Assembly (NCBI GenBank): GCA_002257045.1
Contig: NCHD01000024.1
Span: 1-64,000 of the forward strand
DNA length: 64,000 bases
DNA from: Hydrogenophilales bacterium 16-61-112
GTDB taxonomy: Bacteria; Pseudomonadota; Gammaproteobacteria; Burkholderiales; Thiobacillaceae
Reading direction: 5' to 3'
Position numbers and translations under genes: made by a program. Numbering within the stretch: the stretch's first letter is position 1; each line of letters starts with the position of its first letter. Under the pieces are notes generated by a model, which was not told the origin of the DNA, ran no database searches, and saw only the letters and a list, made by a program, of their open reading frames with translations. Below are positions 58,675-64,000 of the stretch, one piece after another.

Positions 58675-59532
58675 ATGACTGCAATCACCCCTCTGACTCC
58701 CGTCAACCACGACCGCGACAGCGCGGGGATGACCTATGTTTATCCTGTCGTGTCGCGGCGCGCGGGCGGCGTGTCGGTCGGCGTCAATCTCAACCCCAAC
58801 AACGCCTGCAACTGGGCGTGCGTGTATTGCCAGGTGCCGGATCTGGTGCGCGGCACTGCGCCGGAAATCAACCTTGCGCAGCTGGAGGCCGAGCTGCGCA
58901 CGCTGCTGGGTGACATCCTGCACGGCGATTTCATGCAAACCCGGGTTCCCGAAGAGGCACGGCGACTGAACGACATTGCGCTGTCGGGCAATGGCGAGCC
59001 GACCAGCGCCAGGGCCTTCCCGCAGGTGATCGAACTGATCGGCCGGGTAATGACCGAGTTCGATTTGAATGGAAAGATCAAGCTGGTGCTGATCACCAAC
59101 GGCAGCCTGATCGACCGCCCACGCGTGCGGGACGGCCTGGCGAAAATGGCAGCCTTGAATGGCGAGGTGTGGTTCAAGTTCGACAGAGCGACGGCCAGTG
59201 GCATGCGTTCCACCAACCAGACGCGGATCTCCCCCGACAAGCAGTTCGAGCGCCTGAAAATGGCCGCGGCGCTGTGCCCGACCTGGCTGCAAACCTGCGT
59301 CTTTGCGCTGGATGACACCCCGCCCAGCGAGACCGAACAAGCCGCCTACCTGGCCGCTGTTACTCGTATACGTGAACAAGCCCTCCCCGTTCAGGGCGTG
59401 CTGCTCTATGGGCTGGCGCGGCCGTCGCTGCAATCGCAGGCCAGCCGCTTGTCCGCGTTGCCCGCCGAATGGCTCAATGCCTTTGCCGAGCGCATTCGCG
59501 CGGCCGGGTTGCCGGTGAAGGTTTCGCTGTGA
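58675..59532 (+). CDS. Radical SAM protein
   Basis: 285 residues. The cluster motif reads CNWACVYC (CxxxCxxC) at about 42-49, followed by LSGNGEPTSA (SAM-binding GGE-like) and LVLITNGSLIDRP. Similar to the wyosine/MoaA-like radical SAM groups, exact reaction unknown. Length and motifs intact. Confidence 0.88.
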   Translation: MTAITPLTPVNHDRDSAGMTYVYPVVSRRAGGVSVGVNLNPNNACNWACVYCQVPDLVRGTAPEINLAQLEAELRTLLGDILHGDFMQTRVPEEARRLNDIALSGNGEPTSARAFPQVIELIGRVMTEFDLNGKIKLVLITNGSLIDRPRVRDGLAKMAALNGEVWFKFDRATASGMRSTNQTRISPDKQFERLKMAAALCPTWLQTCVFALDDTPPSETEQAAYLAAVTRIREQALPVQGVLLYGLARPSLQSQASRLSALPAEWLNAFAERIRAAGLPVKVSL

Positions 59533-59542
59533 GACCAACACG

Positions 59543-59938
59543 ATGATTCACGGCATCGGCACCGACCTGCTCGACGCCGGCCGCATCCGCAGCGGCCTCG
59601 ATCGCTTTGGCGAGACCTACGCCGAGCGCATTCTCGCCCCGGCGGAACGGGCGGGCTATCGGGGCAGCCGCGACCCAGGGCGGTTTCTGGCTAAGAGCTT
59701 TGCCGCCAAGGAAGCCTTCGCCAAGGCTGCGGGGACCGGGCTGCGCGCGCCGGTGACGCTGCAAAACCTCGCCGTGGTGCGCGACGCGCTCGGCAAGCCG
59801 CATTTTCAATGTGCGCCCGAACTTACCGCCTGGCTGGCGGCGCGCGGCGTAGGCGGGCATCATGTATCGCTGTCGGATGAGGGCGATTGGATACTGGCAT
59901 TTGTCGTGCTGGAGCAATCCAGTCCGCAGCAGGAATAA
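59543..59938 (+). CDS. acpS: Holo-[acyl-carrier-protein] synthase AcpS
   Basis: 131 residues. GIGTDLLDAGRI (Mg-binding Asp), FLAKSFAAKEAFAKAAGTG (Glu), HVSLSDEGDW. Transfers 4'-phosphopantetheine to ACP. Starts 10 nt after the previous stop; nagZ follows. Confidence 0.95.
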   Translation: MIHGIGTDLLDAGRIRSGLDRFGETYAERILAPAERAGYRGSRDPGRFLAKSFAAKEAFAKAAGTGLRAPVTLQNLAVVRDALGKPHFQCAPELTAWLAARGVGGHHVSLSDEGDWILAFVVLEQSSPQQE

Positions 59939-59975
59939 TTTGAAGTCAACATGACGCAATGACTAAGGAACAGAC

Positions 59976-61055
59976 ATGACGCTCGGCCCCTTGATGCTCG
60001 ACGTGGCGGGTACTGAACTTACCGACGACGACCGCCGCCGGCTCTCCCATCCCTTGGTGGGCGGGGTGATTTTATTCACCCGCAACTACCGCGATCCGGC
60101 GCAGCTTGAGGCGTTGACCGCCGATATCCATTCCCTGAAGTCCGCGCCACTGCTGATCGGCGTCGATCACGAAGGCGGCCGGGTGCAACGTTTCCGCGAA
60201 GGCTTCACCCGCCTGCCGTCGATGCGCACCTTCGGTGAAATCTGGAACGAACACCCGAAACAGGCCAAGCACCTGGCGCGCGAAACCGGCTACGTGCTGG
60301 CGGCGGAGCTACGCGCGCACGGTGTCGACTTCAGCTTCACGCCAGTGCTCGACCTCGACTACGGCGCCTCGTCGGTGATCGGCGACCGCGCGTTCCACGG
60401 CACGCCGCACACCGTATTCGAACTCGCCCAGTCGGTGATGCTGGGGATGAAGGACGCCGGCATGGCCGCCTGCGGCAAGCACTTTCCCGGCCACGGCTTC
60501 GTGGTAGCAGATTCGCATGTGGCGATCCCGGTGGACGAGCGCACCCTGGCCGACATCGCGATTGCCGACCTGGTGCCGTTCCGCCTGATGATCGAAGCCG
60601 GCCTGGCCGCGATCATGCCCGCGCATGTGATCTATCCGCAGGTCGATTCGCTGCCCGCCGGCTTCTCGCGCATCTGGCTGCAAAAACTGCTGCGCAAGCA
60701 ATTCGGCTTCGACGGCACGATTTTCAGCGACGACTTGTGCATGGAAGCAGCGGGCGTGGTCGGCGGCGTGGTCGAACGCGTCACGGCCGCGCTCGACGCC
60801 GGCTGCGACATGGCGCTGGTATGCAACCGGCCCGATCTGGCCGACGACGTGCTGGCGCGGCTAAAGGTCGACTGGCCCGCGCAAGCCCGCGCGCGCCTCG
60901 CACGCATGCACGGCCATCCCCACCCGCTGTCCATGACTGACCTGCGCGAGTCCGCGCGCTATGCCGATGCCTTGCATCACATTGCCGGGCTCGGGCTGGA
61001 TTCGGGCAATCTCAACCTCGCAACCGACCCAACGGATTACTGTGCCCGCGCCTAA
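59976..61055 (+). CDS. nagZ: Beta-N-acetylhexosaminidase NagZ
   Basis: 359 residues. Family 3 motifs: VGGVILFTRNY, GVDHEGGRVQRF, CGKHFPGHG (catalytic His loop), IFSDDLCMEA (nucleophile Asp). Cytoplasmic cell-wall recycling. Full length; overlaps the next start. Confidence 0.95.
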   Translation: MTLGPLMLDVAGTELTDDDRRRLSHPLVGGVILFTRNYRDPAQLEALTADIHSLKSAPLLIGVDHEGGRVQRFREGFTRLPSMRTFGEIWNEHPKQAKHLARETGYVLAAELRAHGVDFSFTPVLDLDYGASSVIGDRAFHGTPHTVFELAQSVMLGMKDAGMAACGKHFPGHGFVVADSHVAIPVDERTLADIAIADLVPFRLMIEAGLAAIMPAHVIYPQVDSLPAGFSRIWLQKLLRKQFGFDGTIFSDDLCMEAAGVVGGVVERVTAALDAGCDMALVCNRPDLADDVLARLKVDWPAQARARLARMHGHPHPLSMTDLRESARYADALHHIAGLGLDSGNLNLATDPTDYCARA

Positions 61056-61998
61056 ACACGACCACGATCAGGACCTCTCGCTCGAAAACGGCGAAGATCA
61101 CACCCATCATCATTTGGGCCATGCCGGCAGCAACAACGGGCTGCTGATCGCGCTGGTGCTCACCCTGAGCTTCGCCGTCGTCGAAGTGGTGGCCGGCTGG
61201 TGGTCTGGCTCGCTCGCTCTGATGTCCGATGCGGCCCATATGGCGACCGATGCCTCCTCGCTCGGACTCGCAGCCGCAGCCGCCTGGCTGGCGCGCCGCC
61301 CACCCTCGCTTGCTCATTCCTACGGTTTGGTGCGGGCCGAAATTCTGGCCGCTCTGATCAACAGCGTCGCCATGCTGGTGCTGATCGGTTTCATCGTATA
61401 CGAAGCGATCCAGCGCCTCAGCACGCCACAGCCCATCATGGGCGGCACGGTCGTCGCCGTCGCCATAGTTGGCCTCATCATCAATCTCGTCGTCGCCTGG
61501 ACCCTGCATCGCGGTGAACAGACGCTGAACAGTCGCGCCGCGCTGCTGCATGTAATGGGCGATGCACTGGGCTCGGTGGCGGCCATCACCGCAGGCGTCG
61601 TCATTATCGCCACCGGCTGGACCCCGATTGACCCCCTGTTGTCGATGTTTGTTGCCCTGCTGATCAGCATATCGGCCATCCGGCTGCTGCGCGAAGCCGT
61701 CCATGTGCTGATGGAAGGGGTGCCGCTCAACATCAAGCTCGATAGCGTCGGCCATGATCTGGCTGTGCTGCCCGGCGTCAAGCGCGTTCACGACCTGCAT
61801 GTGTGGACCTTGTCGTCCGGCACCCTGGCGCTGTCGGCGCATCTCGAAGTCCATGATCTATCCGAGTGGCCCGCCCTGCTTGCTTGCGCGCGGCAAACGC
61901 TCGACACCCGCCACGGCATTCGCCATGTCACCCTGCAACCCGAGGCGCTAATCACTGCACCGCTGGTGCGCGCGCCTTACCCTCCCCACGCGTCCTGA
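61042..61998 (+). CDS. Cation diffusion facilitator (CzcD/ZitB type)
   Basis: 318 residues from a GTG at 61042 that overlaps nagZ by 14 nt. A His/Asp-rich N-terminus (DHTHHHLGHAG) precedes six membrane helices. Metal site motifs SDAAHMATD and HVMGDALGS (HxxxD) are intact. The C-terminal cytoplasmic domain has VKRVHDLHVWTLSSG. Zn/Co/Cd export likely. Confidence 0.93.
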   Translation: MPAPKHDHDQDLSLENGEDHTHHHLGHAGSNNGLLIALVLTLSFAVVEVVAGWWSGSLALMSDAAHMATDASSLGLAAAAAWLARRPPSLAHSYGLVRAEILAALINSVAMLVLIGFIVYEAIQRLSTPQPIMGGTVVAVAIVGLIINLVVAWTLHRGEQTLNSRAALLHVMGDALGSVAAITAGVVIIATGWTPIDPLLSMFVALLISISAIRLLREAVHVLMEGVPLNIKLDSVGHDLAVLPGVKRVHDLHVWTLSSGTLALSAHLEVHDLSEWPALLACARQTLDTRHGIRHVTLQPEALITAPLVRAPYPPHAS

Positions 61999-62027
61999 GG
62001 CTTTTTCCCTTCAACGCAGAACCCACT

Positions 62028-62173
62028 ATGCGGTCCTTGCCGCCAGGTGACATCCCGACAACATTTTTATTCCAGGGAACAAGGAAGTCCTGATCAACCA
62101 CAACGGCGAGCACTATCGCCTGCGCATCACCAAAAACGGCAAATTGATACCCACCAAGTGTGTCCGGCAGTAG
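62028..62173 (+). pseudogene. hemP: Hemin uptake protein HemP-like, single-base frameshift
   Basis: The first frame reads MRSLPPGDIPTTFLFQG and ends early. The second frame continues without a gap as NKEVLINHNGEHYRLRITKN then GKLIPTK, the HemP consensus, with TAG at 62171-62173. One base is missing at about 62074-62079 (after CAGGG). The family is 40-60 residues, matching the joined 48. Could be a sequencing error. The 240 bp downstream to ahpC holds regulatory-looking palindromes but no gene. Confidence 0.75.
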
Positions 62174-62301
62174 TCAATCACTGAAAACGAATTCCACCGA
62201 CCGCCCACGCTCCCCGTTCGTCCTACCTTCTGGCAATACATACCGGGTTAAAACATGGGCAGGCATAGCCACCCATAAGACATCCCACACCCCGGACAGT
62301 C

Positions 62302-62353
62302 CGATTGAAACTGTCAATCGTCCAGCTTCAAACTTTAAATTGGAATATTCCAA
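62302..62353. promoter_or_regulatory. Palindromes upstream of ahpC (possible LysR/OxyR-type site)
   Basis: CGATTGA-N5-TCAATCG (62302-62320), a T-N11-A type inverted repeat, and a perfect 14-bp palindrome TTGGAATATTCCAA (62340-62353), both within 115 nt of the ahpC start. OxyR commonly controls ahpC, but assignment here is inference. Confidence 0.4.
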
Positions 62354-62413
62354 ATTACTTAAGTAGAGTACTCCCTGTCAAATCACTCAATTTTTTTAAC
62401 CGGAGCCCGCACC

Positions 62414-62812
62414 ATGCAATCTCTCATCAACACCGAAATCAAACCCTTTAAGGCCGAAGCTTTTCTCAACGGCAAGTTCCAGCACATCACTGACGAAGAC
62501 CTCAAGGGCAAATGGTCCGTGGTGTTCTTCTACCCGGCCGATTTCACCTTCGTCTGCCCGACCGAGCTGGGCGACCTGGCCGACAACTACGAGACCTTCA
62601 AGAAGCTGGGCGTGGAAATCTACGCCGTGTCGACCGACACCCACTTCACCGAGATCAGCGCCGGCGGCATCGGCCGCGATGCGTCCGAACTGCTGCGCAA
62701 GGTCAAGGCTGCGCAATACGTCGCCGCTCACCCCGGCGAAGTCTGCCCCGCCAAATGGAAGGAAGGCGAAGCCACGCTGGCACCGTCGCTCGACCTGGTC
62801 GGCAAGATCTGA
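62414..62812 (+). pseudogene. ahpC: Alkyl hydroperoxide peroxidase AhpC with central in-frame deletion
   Basis: 132 residues instead of about 187. The start, the peroxidatic Cys region [16 protein letters not shown], and VSTDTHFT are normal; the protein then jumps to [17 protein letters not shown] and continues to [10 protein letters not shown] with the resolving Cys and the normal end LVGKI. Against E. coli AhpC some 56 residues (from HKAW to the strand before EV/EI) are absent at 62650/62651, in frame. The lost part includes the conserved active-site Arg and core strands, so it should not fold as a peroxiredoxin. Next to ahpF as usual. Confidence 0.9.
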
Positions 62813-62858
62813 ATGCCGCGCCTCCCCTGCCGGGGAGGTCCGTGCCGGATCGCAACAC

Positions 62859-62895
62859 AAAGGCGTCGGCCGCTTTCGGCTGCCGACGCCTTTTT
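62859..62895 (+). terminator. Terminator between ahpC and ahpF
   Basis: 12-bp arms (62859-62870, 62882-62893) with an 11-nt loop and a run of five T. Good intrinsic terminator, though read-through into ahpF is likely. Confidence 0.8.
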
Positions 62896-62929
62896 ATTGC
62901 CATTCATTCTGTAGATAAGGGAATTCCCC

Positions 62930-64000
62930 ATGCTCGACGCCAACATCAAAGCGCAACTGAAAACCTACATGGAGCGCCTGGTCGCCCCCATCGAACTGGT
63001 GGCCTCGCTGGACGACGGCGCCAAGTCACAGGAAATGCGCGAGTTGCTGGAAGAAATCGCCAGCGTCTCCGACCGCATCAGCCTGCTGGAAAACGGCGTC
63101 GATGCGCGCAAGCCATCGTTCAGTATCGGGCTGGTCAACCAGCCCGCGCGCATCCGCTTCGCCGGACTGCCGATGGGGCACGAATTCACTTCGCTGATCC
63201 TCGCGCTGCTGCAATCCAGCGGCTACGCGCCCAAGATCACCGACGAACAGGTTGAGCAGATTCGCGGCCTGGATGGCCACTACCGATTCGAAACCTACAT
63301 CTCGCTGTCGTGCCACAACTGCCCGGACGTGGTGCAGGCGCTCAACACGATGGCCGCGCTCAATCCCAACGTCCAGCACGTGATGATCGACGGCGCGCTG
63401 TTCCAGGACGAGGTCAACACGCGTCAGGTAATGGCGGTGCCGACCGTGTATCTGAACGGCGAGGTGTTCGGCAATGGCCGCATGGCGATCGAAGACATCC
63501 TGGCCAGGCTCGACACCGGCGCGACCGCCCGCGATGCCGCCAAACTTTCGCAAAAAGCCCCCTACGATGTGCTGGTGGTCGGCGGTGGCCCTGCTGCGGC
63601 GGCAGCAGCAATCTATGCAGCGCGCAAGGGCATCCGCACCGGTGTGCTGGCCGAGCGTTTCGGTGGCCAGGTACTCGACACCATGGCGATTGAAAATCTG
63701 ATTTCAGTGCCGCACACCGACGGGCCCAAGCTCGCCCGCGCACTGGAAGAACACGTCCGCGAATACGATGTCGACATCATGAATCTGCAACGTGCCGACA
63801 AGCTGATTCCGGGCAGCGCAGGTGGCTATCACGAACTGCGTCTGGCCAACGGCGCGGTACTCAAGTCGAAGAGCATCATCGTCGCCACCGGCGCGCGCTG
63901 GCGCGAGTTGAACGTGCCCGGCGAACTCGAATATCGCGGCCGCGGCGTGGCCTACTGCCCGCACTGCGACGGTCCGCTGTTCAAGGGCAAGCACGTGGCG
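62930..64000 (+). CDS. ahpF: Alkyl hydroperoxide reductase subunit F (5' part, open at window end)
   Basis: ATG at 62930; 357 residues visible, no stop before the edge. N-terminal thioredoxin-like region with CHNC (about 129-132), then an FAD-binding fold: [20 protein letters not shown], where the third Gly of GxGxxG is Ala. [10 protein letters not shown] follows, then [10 protein letters not shown] with the redox-active CPHC. It passes electrons from NADH to AhpC. No lesion seen in the visible part. Confidence 0.94.
   Translation, partial: MLDANIKAQLKTYMERLVAPIELVASLDDGAKSQEMRELLEEIASVSDRISLLENGVDARKPSFSIGLVNQPARIRFAGLPMGHEFTSLILALLQSSGYAPKITDEQVEQIRGLDGHYRFETYISLSCHNCPDVVQALNTMAALNPNVQHVMIDGALFQDEVNTRQVMAVPTVYLNGEVFGNGRMAIEDILARLDTGATARDAAKLSQKAPYDVLVVGGGPAAAAAAIYAARKGIRTGVLAERFGGQVLDTMAIENLISVPHTDGPKLARALEEHVREYDVDIMNLQRADKLIPGSAGGYHELRLANGAVLKSKSIIVATGARWRELNVPGELEYRGRGVAYCPHCDGPLFKGKHVA

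Noticed and set aside
1-64000. CRISPR arrays, tRNA or rRNA genes, complete insertion sequences, prophage
   Set aside because: Looked for regularly spaced repeats, transposase motifs and cloverleaf ends with CCA; none convincing. A short peptide-like stretch near 23300-23370 faintly recalled a transposase but is too short to support.

Overview
The window looks like part of a flagellated, GC-rich betaproteobacterial chromosome. Gene order and protein style suggest a Thiobacillus/Nitrosomonadales-type organism, but that is inference from content because no rRNA or marker tree is available. About two thirds (1-41155) is one large motility and chemotaxis locus. The rest is housekeeping and transport genes, with one small accessory patch at about 47.2-48.7 kb.

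Layout: 1-6090 (+) carries the end of fliC, then flaG, fliD, fliS, fliT, a second fliK-like gene, an flhB C-domain-like gene, ycgR (PilZ) and cheV. A palindromic element and a bidirectional terminator separate these from fliE (-). From 6935 to 17632 (+) runs a compact fliFGHIJKLMNOPQR operon (basal body MS/C ring, ATPase complex, hook-length control, export gate). From 17772 to 29530 (-) runs the chemosensory operon, transcribed as cheA-cheW-MCP-MCP-[MCP remnant]-aer-cheR-cheD-cheB-cheY-cheZ, with a sigma-28-like promoter ahead of cheA. From 29802 to 39395 (-) runs flgBCDEFGHIJKL (rod, rings, hook, junction proteins). Divergent from it are flgA and then flgM-flgN (+). The regions between fliE/fliF and flgB/flgA share an inverted motif resembling an FlhDC box. 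After that come mnmC (-), a MacAB-like exporter with two permeases (+), a TIR/deoxyribosyltransferase-like gene plus a toxin-antitoxin pair (-), a DinG/YoaA-type helicase (-), an exported hydrolase with a GGDEF-EAL protein (+), an ABC1 kinase (-), a helical DUF protein (-), an NlpC/P60 hydrolase, phoH, a radical SAM protein, acpS, nagZ, a CDF metal transporter, hemP, ahpC and the start of ahpF (all +).

The most unusual property is a recurring lesion. At least eight otherwise well-conserved genes (flhB-like, cheV, cheB, flgJ, flgG, mnmC, a GGDEF-EAL gene, ahpC) have lost one internal block. Compared with their families the blocks are roughly 35-170 bp. Homology is good on both sides, and all but ahpC are frameshifted. 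hemP and the RelE-like toxin have 1-2 nt shifts, an MCP gene is reduced to its tail, and fliL lacks a convincing start. If real, the flagellum and adaptation system could not work as written (FlgG, CheB and FlgJ are hit). The alternative, which I consider at least as likely, is an assembly or consensus artefact that drops short segments. No clearly new system was found. The lesion pattern, the palindromic element at the cheV end and the accessory TIR-like gene are the items most worth a second look.
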